From NCBI RefSeq assembly GCF_018917935.1, contig NZ_JAHLPN010000007.1:1-64000 (forward strand): a DNA stretch of 64,000 nt, read 5' to 3'. Below, piece after piece: positions 9,287-17,633 of this stretch. The position numbers and the translations under genes are program-made. Under the pieces are notes generated by a model. It did not search any database. It was not told the DNA's origin and was given only the letters and a program-made list of their open reading frames with translations. Origin of the DNA: Kineothrix sp. MSJ-39 (GTDB lineage: Bacteria; Bacillota; Clostridia; Lachnospirales; Lachnospiraceae). Position 1 is the stretch's first letter, and the number at the start of each line of letters is the position of its first letter.

Positions 9287-9838
9287 ATGGCAGATCTGTT
9301 TACAAAAGAATATAATACGCGTACAAGGTTTACCCGCATGTGTATCGGGGAAGCCTTGTTTGTGTTGCTGGATCAGAAGGAATACGGACAGATCCGTATT
9401 TCAGATATTGTAAAGCGTGCGGGCGTTTCCAGGATGACATTTTATCATTATTACGATACAAAAGAGGAGGCCATTCAGGATTATTTCCATGAAATTGTAA
9501 AAGAATATGTCTGGGAAGTGGAGAGAAGTAAAGGGAAGCTGGGACATTTTCATGACAGAAGCAGCATTATGTATGCGCTTAGTTTTTTTGATCAATACGC
9601 TGATTTCATTTTGAAAATTGTGCATGCGGGGCTGTATTCCATTGTGATAGATGCGATGAATACTTATCTGATCGAAAAGATCAAACCGGTCTACCATATT
9701 CCGGATTATGAATTGTTTTTTTATGGCGGTGCACTCTTAAATGTGTTTATCCAGTGGGAAGAAGGCGGCAAGAAAGAAACCGCTGCGGAAATTGCACAGA
9801 CAATTTCCGCAGGGATCCGGACGCATACACATTTATAA
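9287..9838 (+). CDS. TetR/AcrR-family transcriptional regulator
   Basis: The 183-residue protein has an N-terminal helix-turn-helix typical of TetR regulators (ISDIVKRAGVSRMTFYHYYDTKEE, roughly residues 34-57). The ligand-binding half is not recognisable. It lies 61 bp after accDA on the same strand, with a TATAAT at 9244-9249 but no convincing -35. Its place right after the fab operon makes it a candidate regulator of lipid synthesis, but this is inference. AAAGGAAG precedes the ATG. Confidence 0.85.
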   Translation: MADLFTKEYNTRTRFTRMCIGEALFVLLDQKEYGQIRISDIVKRAGVSRMTFYHYYDTKEEAIQDYFHEIVKEYVWEVERSKGKLGHFHDRSSIMYALSFFDQYADFILKIVHAGLYSIVIDAMNTYLIEKIKPVYHIPDYELFFYGGALLNVFIQWEEGGKKETAAEIAQTISAGIRTHTHL

Positions 9839-9856
9839 TGGAAAGGATGATGAGAT

Positions 9857-10348
9857 ATGATAAACGAAGATCTGATCGTTAAAATGACAGCGTTTAATGC
9901 TGGTGATCCAAAGCGGATCCAGCATTTTCTGAAAGTATATGAATTTGCACATGTGATAGGTGTGAGGGAAGGACTGGATCCGAAGACATTACATATTCTG
10001 GAAATGGCAGCTATCCTGCACGATATCGGAATCCGTCCTTCGGAAGAAAAATACGGTAGATGTGACGGAAAGCTGCAGGAGCAGGAAGGGCCTGCCTACG
10101 CAAAGGAAATGCTTGCACAGTTCCCGGAAGTGACTGTGGCTGAGACTGCCAGAATCTGTTATCTGATCGCACATCACCATACATATGAGAATGTGGACGG
10201 TTTGGATTACAGAATTCTTCTGGAGGCGGATTTCCTCGTGAATGCGCTGGAAGATAATCTGTCCAAGGAAGCAATCAGAAAATGCAGGAGTAATGTATTT
10301 GAAACAGAGACAGGGATTTATCTGCTGAATACGATGTTTGGGGTGTGA
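9857..10348 (+). CDS. HD-domain phosphohydrolase
   Basis: The 163-residue protein has an HD-type metal site: His near residue 34, the HDIG pair in AAILHDIGIRP (about residues 53-63) and a downstream HHH run (AHHHTYENV). It resembles small single-domain HD proteins whose substrates are unknown. It is 18 bp after the TetR gene and probably shares its transcript, which ends at the terminator at 10401. Confidence 0.85.
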   Translation: MINEDLIVKMTAFNAGDPKRIQHFLKVYEFAHVIGVREGLDPKTLHILEMAAILHDIGIRPSEEKYGRCDGKLQEQEGPAYAKEMLAQFPEVTVAETARICYLIAHHHTYENVDGLDYRILLEADFLVNALEDNLSKEAIRKCRSNVFETETGIYLLNTMFGV

Positions 10349-10400
10349 GAATAAGAGATATATGATATGAACCATAAAATGCAATAATTATCGCCAAGTG

Positions 10401-10450
10401 ATATCCTCTTATTTATAGTTCATCAATGAACTAAGATAAGAGGATATTTT
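10401..10450 (+). terminator. Intrinsic terminator
   Basis: A perfect 12 bp outer stem (ATATCCTCTTAT with its complement at 10436-10447) encloses a second 6 bp hairpin (AGTTCA TCAA TGAACT). It is followed by TTTT. It ends the fab/TetR/HD transcript. Confidence 0.8.
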
Positions 10451-10482
10451 CATAATCATGGACAGTTATTTTAGCCATGGAA

Positions 10483-10511
10483 TTGACAATATGGCATATA
10501 TGCCATATTAT
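10483..10511 (+). promoter_or_regulatory. Toxin-antitoxin promoter with operator palindrome between -35 and -10
   Basis: A consensus -35 TTGACA (10483-10488) and a -10 TATTAT (10506-10511) are 17 bp apart. A perfect 22 bp palindrome (10488-10509, half-site AATATGGCATA) fills the spacer and touches both boxes. A dimeric repressor here would block RNA polymerase directly, so the HTH antitoxin downstream is the obvious candidate. Confidence 0.85.
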
Positions 10512-10528
10512 AAAACAAAGGAGGATGC

Positions 10529-10894
10529 ATGGCAGAATTTGAATTGATAGCATATGAAAAAGAAAATGGAGAAGTTCCGGTAGAAAAATTTCTTGATTCG
10601 GTGAATCCCAAAATGCGAGCTAAGATATTTGGATTGCTGGGGATTTTGCAGGAGAAAGGGAATCTGCTCAGAGAACCATATAGTAAGCATTTAGATGATG
10701 GAATCTTTGAACTACGGTGTAAATTCGGAAGTGATATTACCAGAGTTTTATATTTTTTCTATTATGAGGGAAAAATTATACTCACAAATGGATTTGTAAA
10801 GAAAACACAGAAAACGCCTAAGGACGAGATTCAGATTGCAAAGGATAGAAGAAAAGATTTTATAGAGAGGATGATGAAGGATGAGAACATTTGA
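10529..10894 (+). CDS. HigB/RelE-type toxin (phage Gp49-like, DUF891)
   Basis: The 121-residue protein has the RelE-fold signature of Gp49-like HigB toxins: PVEKFLDSVNPKMRAK, then a strand region ELRCKFGSDITRVLYFF and the basic tail KKTQKTPKDEIQIAKDRRKDF. Members of this family are ribosome-dependent mRNA interferases. The ATG at 10529 follows AAAGGAGGA. The toxin gene precedes the antitoxin, the order usual for higBA. It overlaps the HTH gene by 14 bp. Confidence 0.9.
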   Translation: MAEFELIAYEKENGEVPVEKFLDSVNPKMRAKIFGLLGILQEKGNLLREPYSKHLDDGIFELRCKFGSDITRVLYFFYYEGKIILTNGFVKKTQKTPKDEIQIAKDRRKDFIERMMKDENI

Positions 10895-11168
10895 TGATAT
10901 GCTTTCTAAGCAGTTACAGGACGAGGAATTCAAGAAAGAATATGAAGCCATTCAACCAGAAATGGATGTGATAAGGGCTATTGTGGATGCTCGTACTTCT
11001 CAGCATATGACACAGAAAGAACTGGCTGAACGTACCGGAATCAATCAGGCTGATATTAGTAAGCTGGAAAATGGAACCAGAAATCCTTCTGTCAATTTAC
11101 TGAAAAGGTTAGCTGATGGACTGGGAATGACTTTGAAAATTGAGTTTGTGCCAAAACAGAAAGCGTGA
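10881..11168 (+). CDS. XRE-family antitoxin (HigA-like)
   Basis: The 95-residue protein carries an XRE helix-turn-helix (residues about 37-82: MTQKELAERTGINQADISKLENGTRNPSV in order). It pairs with the toxin gene just upstream and most likely binds the palindrome at 10488-10509 to repress the operon. The N-terminal 30 residues probably contact the toxin. Overlap with the toxin gene indicates coupled translation. Confidence 0.9.
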   Translation: MRTFDDMLSKQLQDEEFKKEYEAIQPEMDVIRAIVDARTSQHMTQKELAERTGINQADISKLENGTRNPSVNLLKRLADGLGMTLKIEFVPKQKA

Positions 11169-11173
11169 ACCAG

Positions 11174-11515
11174 ATGGACAAAATAGAAAAGAAACGGCAG
11201 AAAGAACAGTATGTCGTGGAAGAAATGATAAAATTATACTGCCGGAAAAATCATTCCGGGGAAGGCTGGCAGGCAGGACAGATGTGTCCATCCTGTCGGG
11301 AACTGGCAGAGTATGCGAAGCTTCGCAGTGAAAAATGCCCTTTTATGAAGGAGAAGACATTTTGTGCAAACTGTAAGGTGCACTGTTATAAGCCGGAAAT
11401 GCGGGAGAAGATCAGACAAGTCATGCGGTTTTCGGGGCCGAGAATGCTGCTGTATCATCCACTGCTTGCTATATGGCATCTGGTGTGCAGCAGGAAAGAG
11501 AAGAACAAAAAATAG
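11174..11515 (+). CDS. YgbA-like cysteine-rich protein (nitrous oxide-stimulated promoter family)
   Basis: The protein has about 113 residues with cysteines at CPSC, KCPF and CANCKVHCYKPEMR, the pattern of the YgbA_NO family. In E. coli ygbA is linked to the nitric-oxide stress response; the biochemical role is unknown to me. A GTG at 11165 that overlaps the antitoxin stop is an alternative start. The gene follows the antitoxin directly and is 9 bp ahead of the ABC exporter pair, so all five genes could share a transcript. Confidence 0.75.
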   Translation: MDKIEKKRQKEQYVVEEMIKLYCRKNHSGEGWQAGQMCPSCRELAEYAKLRSEKCPFMKEKTFCANCKVHCYKPEMREKIRQVMRFSGPRMLLYHPLLAIWHLVCSRKEKNKK

Positions 11516-11524
11516 GAGCTACTT

Positions 11525-13264
11525 ATGATCAAGACTAGACTTGTGGGGCTTTTATCCCACGCAAAAAAGTACATTGTATATACGATACTGTGGCAATGGG
11601 CAGCACTTCTGTCGCAGGTGTTGGCAGTTTTTTCGATTGCAGCATTGCTGGAGCGGGTAGTATACGGGACTGTGACAGTACCGGTTCTGGAACGGACAAT
11701 CGTTATCCTGCTTCTGGTTGTAGTCATGCGGTTTATCTGTGAGCGGATGGGAACAAGATCCTCTTATCTGGCATGTGTGGACGTGAAACGGATCCTGCGT
11801 GAAAAGATATACGAGAAAATGTTGAGGCTTGGCACTTCCTACAGTGAACAGGTATCCTCTTCGGAGGTCGTACAGGTTTCGACAGAAGGTGTGGAGCAGC
11901 TTGAAACGTATTTTGGAAAATATCTGCCACAGCTATTTTACAGCCTGATCGCACCACTGACGTTATTTGTCATTCTATGCAGGGTCAGTCTGAAGGCAAG
12001 TATCATTCTTCTGATCTGTGTACCGTTAATTCCCATTTCTATTGTTGGGGTACAGAAGATCGCCAAGAAGCTGTTAAATAAATATTGGAGCATCTATACA
12101 GGACTGGGAGATTCTTTCCTTGAAAATCTGCAGGGACTGACCACATTGAAGATTTATCAGGCAGATCAGCAGAAAGCAGATGAGATGGATGTAGAGTCAC
12201 AGAACTTCCGCAGGATCACAATGAAAGTCCTGACAATGCAGCTAAATTCTACCAGTGTAATGGATATTGTGGCATATGGTGGTGCTGCGATCGGAATGGC
12301 TGTGGCTGTATCGGAATTTTTGAAAGGCAATATCGATGTGGCAGGAACCTTATGTATCGTGCTGCTTGCCAGCGAGTTTTTCCTGCCGCTTCGTCTGCTT
12401 GGATCTTTTTTCCATATTGCAATGAACGGAATGGCTGCAAGTGATAAGATTTTTAAGATCTTAGACTTGCCGGAGCCACAGACTGGGGAGAAAACATTAC
12501 CGGATGGTGCGTTAGATATCTCTTTGAAACATGTGCATTTTTCGTATGAGAAAGACAGAGAAATCTTAAAAGGGATCGATCTGGAACTACCGGCAGGAAG
12601 TTTTGTATCCCTGGTCGGTGAATCAGGTTGTGGCAAGAGTACGATCGCAGGAATCTTATCGGCAAAAAATCATGGCTTTACCGGTGAGATTACGATCGGT
12701 GGATGCCCGCTTGCAGAAGTGAATGAGGCAGATCTGATGAAGCATGTCGTACTGGTACGACATAACAGCTATGTTTTCAAAGGAACAGTAGAAGAAAACC
12801 TAAAGATGGCAAAACCGGATGCCACAAAGGCGGAGATGGAAGCTGTTTTGGAAAAGGTCAATCTGCTGGGATTTTTACAGACACAGGATGGATTACAGAC
12901 GAAACTGCAGGAAAGAGCAAGTAACCTTTCTGGCGGGCAGTGTCAGAGACTGGTGATCGCAAGGGCACTACTCAAGGATGCAGAAGTCTATATTTTTGAC
13001 GAGGCGACTTCGAATATTGATGTAGAAAGCGAAGAACTGATCATGCAGGTGATCCATGAGATCGCAAAGACAAAGACCGTGCTGCTGATCTCACACAGAC
13101 TTGCCAATGTTGTGGACTCCGATCAGATTTATTTCCTGAAAGACGGCGAGATCACAGAAAGTGGAAAACACGAAGACTTGATGCAGCAAAACGGGGCATA
13201 CAGACATTTATATGACAGCCAGATGGCGTTGGAGAATTATGGAAAGGAGGGCAATGCATCATGA
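11525..13264 (+). CDS. CydD-like ABC exporter subunit (fused TM and ATPase domains)
   Basis: This is one half of a heterodimeric type IV ABC exporter: 579 residues with about six membrane helices in residues 15-290 and a C-terminal nucleotide-binding domain. That domain has Walker A GESGCGKST, signature LSGGQ and Walker B VYIFDEATSNID. The closest described relatives are CydD-type thiol exporters and Clostridial amino-acid ABC exporters. Pairing with the next gene (4 bp overlap) supports a CydDC-like heterodimer. The substrate cannot be read from sequence. The YgbA neighbour is suggestive of a redox or NO link. Confidence 0.85.
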   Translation: MIKTRLVGLLSHAKKYIVYTILWQWAALLSQVLAVFSIAALLERVVYGTVTVPVLERTIVILLLVVVMRFICERMGTRSSYLACVDVKRILREKIYEKMLRLGTSYSEQVSSSEVVQVSTEGVEQLETYFGKYLPQLFYSLIAPLTLFVILCRVSLKASIILLICVPLIPISIVGVQKIAKKLLNKYWSIYTGLGDSFLENLQGLTTLKIYQADQQKADEMDVESQNFRRITMKVLTMQLNSTSVMDIVAYGGAAIGMAVAVSEFLKGNIDVAGTLCIVLLASEFFLPLRLLGSFFHIAMNGMAASDKIFKILDLPEPQTGEKTLPDGALDISLKHVHFSYEKDREILKGIDLELPAGSFVSLVGESGCGKSTIAGILSAKNHGFTGEITIGGCPLAEVNEADLMKHVVLVRHNSYVFKGTVEENLKMAKPDATKAEMEAVLEKVNLLGFLQTQDGLQTKLQERASNLSGGQCQRLVIARALLKDAEVYIFDEATSNIDVESEELIMQVIHEIAKTKTVLLISHRLANVVDSDQIYFLKDGEITESGKHEDLMQQNGAYRHLYDSQMALENYGKEGNAS

Positions 13265-15003
13265 AAGAAGAAACAAAGGTTACAAAACGCAGAAGTGCCC
13301 TTAAGATCATGGGGAGCCTGATCGGTCTGGTAAAACCGCTGCTTCACATTATGCTGGCAGCGATCCTCCTTGGCACGCTGGGTTACTTATGTGCAATTTT
13401 TCTGACAATTCTTGCCGGACAGGTCATCATGCATGGTATTTTGACAGGAGCCGTCAAACTGGGTGTCCCGATCCAAAATATGTGGCTGATAGAAACACCG
13501 GTAAAAACAATCATCACAGTGATGATCGTTATCGCAGTGCTTCGCGGAATCCTGCATTATGTGGAGCAGTATTGCAACCATTTTATTGCATTTAAGCTGC
13601 TGGCGATCATTCGCCATAAAGTATTTGCAGCCCTCAGAAAGCTCTGCCCTGCTAAGCTGGAAGGACGGGATAAGGGAAATCTGATCTCCATTATTACAAC
13701 AGATATTGAGTTATTGGAAGTGTTTTATGCGCATACGATTTCTCCGATCGCGATCGCAACGCTGACGTCACTGATCATGGTCTTCTTTATTGGAAGTTAT
13801 CACTGGGCAGCAGGCTTGTTTGCACTGGCAGCTTATCTGATCGTGGGAGTTGTGATCCCGATGTGGAACGGAAAGCGCGGCAGTCAGAAAGGAATGGAAT
13901 TCCGTACCAATTTTGGAGAGTTAAACAGTTTTGTACTTGACTCGCTTCGCGGACTGGATGAAACGATCCAGTATGGGCAGGGAGAGCAGCGGAAGGAACA
14001 GATGTCAGAGCGTTCGCGAAATCTTGCTAAAATGCAGGAGTTATTGAGCAAAATGGAAGGTGCGCAGCGTTCTCTTACTAATATGGTGATCCTGCTGGCA
14101 TCGTTTGGCATGCTGGCACTGACGATTTCTTTATATGGAAAGAGTGAGATGGGGTTCGAGGGCATATTGACCTGCACAATTGCCATGATGGGCTCTTTTG
14201 GTCCAGTGGTTGCCCTTTCCAGCCTGTCAAATAATTTGAACCAGACACTGGCAAGCGGTGAGCGTGTGCTTACTCTTTTGGAGGAAAAACCACTTGTGGA
14301 AGAAATTCCGGGCGATGTGGAAACTGCAGAAGAAGAGAGCGTCAACTGGTCGTTTACCGGAGCAGAGGCGAAGAACGTAACGTTTGCTTATGAAAATGAA
14401 ACCATTTTAGATCATTATTCATTAAAACTGCAGCCGGGAAAAATTACAGGTATTCACGGCGCAAGCGGCTCGGGAAAGTCTACCCTTTTGAAGTTGTTGA
14501 TGCGGTTCTGGGATGTACAGGATGGAAGTGTAGCTGTGGATGGCGCAGATGTCAGAGAAATACCAACCAGACATTTGCGGGATATGGAAAGCTATGTCAC
14601 GCAGGAAACACATTTATTCCATGATTCGATTGCAAACAATATTGCCCTTGCAAAACCGGGAGCTTCCCGAGAAGAAATTATGGAAGCAGCAAAGAAAGCC
14701 TCTATCCACGATTTCATTATGACGCTCCCAAAAGGATATGATACGGAGGTCGGCGAACTGGGTGATACCCTGTCCGGCGGCGAAAAACAGAGAATCGGAA
14801 TCGCGAGGGCATTTTTGCATGACGCACCAATGATCCTGATGGACGAGCCAACCTCAAATTTAGACTCCTTGAATGAGGGCATCATCCTGAAGTCATTAAA
14901 GGAATCCGCCCGGAAGAAAACTATTGTTCTGGTATCCCACAGAGTATCCACGATGAACGTGGCAGATGTGGTATATGAAATGGAGAATGGGAGGATTTCG
15001 TGA
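13261..15003 (+). CDS. CydC-like ABC exporter subunit (fused TM and ATPase domains)
   Basis: This is the second half-transporter, of 580 residues: membrane helices in roughly residues 15-300, then an ATPase domain with Walker A GASGSGKST, signature LSGGEKQR, Walker B MILMDEPTSNLD and the H-loop VSHRVSTM. Both ATPase domains of the pair look catalytically complete. The ATG overlaps the stop of the first subunit (ATGA), as expected for a fixed-ratio heterodimer. No cydAB oxidase genes are nearby, so a role in cytochrome bd assembly is not supported by context. Confidence 0.85.
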   Translation: MKEETKVTKRRSALKIMGSLIGLVKPLLHIMLAAILLGTLGYLCAIFLTILAGQVIMHGILTGAVKLGVPIQNMWLIETPVKTIITVMIVIAVLRGILHYVEQYCNHFIAFKLLAIIRHKVFAALRKLCPAKLEGRDKGNLISIITTDIELLEVFYAHTISPIAIATLTSLIMVFFIGSYHWAAGLFALAAYLIVGVVIPMWNGKRGSQKGMEFRTNFGELNSFVLDSLRGLDETIQYGQGEQRKEQMSERSRNLAKMQELLSKMEGAQRSLTNMVILLASFGMLALTISLYGKSEMGFEGILTCTIAMMGSFGPVVALSSLSNNLNQTLASGERVLTLLEEKPLVEEIPGDVETAEEESVNWSFTGAEAKNVTFAYENETILDHYSLKLQPGKITGIHGASGSGKSTLLKLLMRFWDVQDGSVAVDGADVREIPTRHLRDMESYVTQETHLFHDSIANNIALAKPGASREEIMEAAKKASIHDFIMTLPKGYDTEVGELGDTLSGGEKQRIGIARAFLHDAPMILMDEPTSNLDSLNEGIILKSLKESARKKTIVLVSHRVSTMNVADVVYEMENGRIS

Positions 15004-15112
15004 GGGAATGTGTTGATTTTTTGTGTTTGGTTTAGGTGGGAAGTCCTTTGTGGAAATAAACAAGTGTATATGGTAGTATGATTGTAAATAATTATTTTAG
15101 GAGAGGGTGATT

Positions 15113-15757
15113 ATGGTGGAAACGCATTATTTGGTAGATTATGAAAATGGTGGGGGAAATAGTCTTAAGGGATGTGAAAATTTATCTAGTACAGACCATA
15201 TTCATATATTTTATACGGATAATTCGAAAAAAGTAACACTTGATATATTTGAAAATTATGGTAAAGCGTCTTTGGAGACAAAAAAGGTCCCAGCCGGAGA
15301 TCAGTCTTTAGATAAACATTTAATTGCATACTTGGGCTATTTGGTTGGGAAAAACTCCAATAAAAAAGTAGAATATGTGATCATATCTTCAGATAAGGGA
15401 TATGATAATGTGAACAGGCTTCTGCAAGAATGTGAAAAAGGCATATCTGTTTCAAGAAGAAGCACTATTGCGGTGAAAAAGATTACACAGAATAAAGAAG
15501 TGAAACAAAATACAGAAAAGAAAACAACAGTAGCTAAAGTAAATCCAGTCAAGAAAACAGAGTTGAATCGACAGGTACAACAGGCATTAAGCAGAAAAAA
15601 ATATGAATCGAGGGTTATAAATGAAGTTGCAAAGGTTGTAACTTCCCTATATGGTAGTGAAAAATTTATGTGCGATGTACATAATGCTTTGCGTAGTAAG
15701 TATTCGAATTATCGCGAGGTATATGGAGATATTAAGCCTGTTATAAGTAAATATTAA
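15113..15757 (+). CDS. PIN-like (NYN-type) putative ribonuclease with C-terminal helical domain
   Basis: The 214-residue protein begins HYLVDYENGGGNSL, has a central DQSLDKHLIAYLGYL and then VIISSDKGYDNVNRLL. Such spaced acidic residues (Asp7/Glu9, the DxxLD helix and the SSDKGYD loop) are the pattern of PIN-like nucleases. A basic linker rich in Lys and Thr (about residues 120-155) joins a small C-terminal domain that may be a winged helix. The ATG at 15113 sits 6 bp after AGGAGAGG; a GTG at 15107 is less likely. It is monocistronic. Function is inferred, possibly RNA cleavage in stress or phage defence. Confidence 0.6.
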   Translation: MVETHYLVDYENGGGNSLKGCENLSSTDHIHIFYTDNSKKVTLDIFENYGKASLETKKVPAGDQSLDKHLIAYLGYLVGKNSNKKVEYVIISSDKGYDNVNRLLQECEKGISVSRRSTIAVKKITQNKEVKQNTEKKTTVAKVNPVKKTELNRQVQQALSRKKYESRVINEVAKVVTSLYGSEKFMCDVHNALRSKYSNYREVYGDIKPVISKY

Positions 15758-15842
15758 TCCGGAGAACCATTGCAAACATTGATTTTAATGTAAAATGTTC
15801 GGCTTATTTGTTTTAAAATCATAATACAGAAAGGTAAATAAA

Positions 15843-15880
15843 TAAAAAAAACAATCGTAAAAATTTACGATTGTTTTTTT
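15843..15880. terminator. Bidirectional intrinsic terminator
   Basis: An A-run, an 11 bp perfect stem (ACAATCGTAAA, loop AA) and a T-run form a symmetric terminator after the PIN-like gene. The 180 bp between it and the next promoter hold no recognisable gene. Confidence 0.9.
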
Positions 15881-16062
15881 GTGCGTTTATGCATATAAAA
15901 TAACCCTTAAGGTTGGAACGGGATACAACAATGTAAATGGGGTTAATAATGCAGCAGGATTTTTAGTAGATAAAAATCATTTTTTAGTAGCAAAAAATTA
16001 GGTGAGAATGAGGCTCGAATGCAAGAAAAGTAATAAAGACGGAGAAAAAGAAAGAGGTTGTT

Positions 16063-16111
16063 ATTGACTTTTACGCTATGTAAAAATATAATTATAAGCA
16101 TAAAAGTCAAT
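16063..16111 (+). promoter_or_regulatory. abiE promoter flanked by inverted repeats (probable AbiEi operator)
   Basis: The promoter is near-perfect: TTGACT (16064-16069), 17 bp, TATAAT (16087-16092). A 14 bp inverted repeat with one mismatch brackets it: ATTGACTTTTACGC at 16063-16076 and its complement at 16098-16111. AbiEi antitoxins of characterised systems bind inverted repeats at their own promoter and repress it, so this is the expected operator. Confidence 0.8.
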
Positions 16112-16130
16112 AAAAAGAAAGGAAACTCTT

Positions 16131-16724
16131 GTGGGAGCAACTGAAGAAATTATCAAGATGGCAAAAGAGAATAATGGCACAGTTACTACTGCAATGGTGG
16201 TTGCAGCAGGGATTTCTCGTGGAAATATCAAATACCTTGTTGACAAAGGCATGATTGAAAAGTCGGCAAGAGGTGTTTATATTTTGCCGGGGATGTGGGA
16301 TGATGAAATTTTTAATTTGCAGAGTCGTTTTAAACGAGGAATCTATTCTCATGAAACAGCGTTATTCCTTTGGGATTTAACGGATAGAACTCCGAACAGA
16401 TATCACATGACGTTTCCGGCGAATTATAATTTGACAAAGCCTAAGGAAGAAAACATCCGATGCGTGCAATGCAAGGAAGAATGGTATGATTTGGGTGTGG
16501 TAGAAGTGCTTACGCCGGGAAAAAATACTGTAAGGGCATATAGTGTGGAGCGTACGCTTTGTGATATTTTGCGCTCATGTAGTCATGTAGATATTCAGGT
16601 AGTGACGGAGGCTTATAAGAGGTATACAACTAAAATGGGAAAAAATATTCCTGCCTTGTCAGAGTATGCAAAAAAGTTGAAGGTAGAGCAGAGGCTCAGA
16701 GCATATCTGGAGGTGCTGTTATGA
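16131..16724 (+). CDS. abiEi: AbiEi-family antitoxin of a type IV toxin-antitoxin system
   Basis: The 197-residue protein has an N-terminal winged helix (residues about 15-55, with NGTVTTAMVVAAGISRGN) followed by the antitoxin domain (YSHETALFLWDLTDRTP, YSVERTLCDILR). In type IV systems the antitoxin represses its promoter and opposes the toxin without forming a stable complex with it. The start is GTG, 6 bp after AAAGGAAA. It overlaps the toxin gene by 4 bp. Visibly AT-rich codons compared with the fab operon suggest horizontal origin. Confidence 0.9.
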   Translation: MGATEEIIKMAKENNGTVTTAMVVAAGISRGNIKYLVDKGMIEKSARGVYILPGMWDDEIFNLQSRFKRGIYSHETALFLWDLTDRTPNRYHMTFPANYNLTKPKEENIRCVQCKEEWYDLGVVEVLTPGKNTVRAYSVERTLCDILRSCSHVDIQVVTEAYKRYTTKMGKNIPALSEYAKKLKVEQRLRAYLEVLL

Positions 16725-17581
16725 AAAATGCGATGCAGCTAAAAGCGATTATTAAAAATCTTGCAAAGGAAAAATATATATCTGCACAATTAGTGATGCA
16801 GAATTTTATGTTGGAGAGATTGCTGGAACGAATATCCATTTCAAAATATCGGCATAATTTTATTTTGAAAGGTGGCTTCCTAATAGCAGCAATGGTGGGA
16901 CTTGATACCAGAGCAACGATGGATATGGATGCAACCATAAAAGGATTGCCTGTCAATGAACAGACTGTTTGGAAAATGTTTGAAGAAATTTGCAAAATAG
17001 AATTGGAGGATGATGTGACCTTTAGTTTCCGTAGCATCGGAGAGATTCGAGAGGGTGATGTATATACTGGATATCGGGTTTCTTTGTCGGCAAATTATCC
17101 GCCAATGGCTGTTCCGTTGAAATTGGATATTACGACAGGAGACAAGATTACACCCAAAGAGATAGAGTATCAATTTAAACTTCTCTTGGAGGATAGAAGT
17201 ATTTCGGTGTTTGCGTATAATCTGGAAACAATTATGGCAGAAAAATTGGAAACGGTTATATCCAGAGGTGACCAGAATACTAGACCAAGAGATTACTATG
17301 ATATCTACATACTTGCAAAACTGCAATATGCAAATATAGAGCCGGATGCGCTGAAAGCTGCACTAAACGCCACTACAGAGAAGAGAGGATCCGCAACAGT
17401 TATTAAGGAGTATCGTAGCACTATGGATATAGTTAAGAATAGTGAAGTAATGCGGAAGCAGTGGAAGAACTATCAGAAAGATTTTGAGTATGCAACAGAC
17501 ATTGCATTTGAAGATGCTTGTGATGTGGTGGTAGAGTTGATGGATGAAATATACGTGACAAAAGTGAGTGAAGAATATTAA
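16721..17581 (+). CDS. abiEii: AbiEii-family nucleotidyltransferase toxin
   Basis: The 286-residue protein matches the nucleotidyltransferase AbiEii/AbiGii family: ILKGGFLIAAM followed by TRATMDMDATIKG gives the GG...DxD active-site pattern near residues 48-70. A conserved Lys (FAYNLETIMAEKLETV) and ARPRDYYDIY-like motif (TRPRDYYDIYIL) follow. Relatives such as AbiEii and MenT transfer nucleotides, in known cases to tRNA ends, and cause growth arrest on phage infection. The ATG overlaps the antitoxin stop. The gene looks intact. Confidence 0.9.
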   Translation: MKNAMQLKAIIKNLAKEKYISAQLVMQNFMLERLLERISISKYRHNFILKGGFLIAAMVGLDTRATMDMDATIKGLPVNEQTVWKMFEEICKIELEDDVTFSFRSIGEIREGDVYTGYRVSLSANYPPMAVPLKLDITTGDKITPKEIEYQFKLLLEDRSISVFAYNLETIMAEKLETVISRGDQNTRPRDYYDIYILAKLQYANIEPDALKAALNATTEKRGSATVIKEYRSTMDIVKNSEVMRKQWKNYQKDFEYATDIAFEDACDVVVELMDEIYVTKVSEEY

Positions 17582-17633
17582 AATGACTAATAAGGGAAAA
17601 AATCAACGATAAGAATTATGTGAAAGCGAGGCG

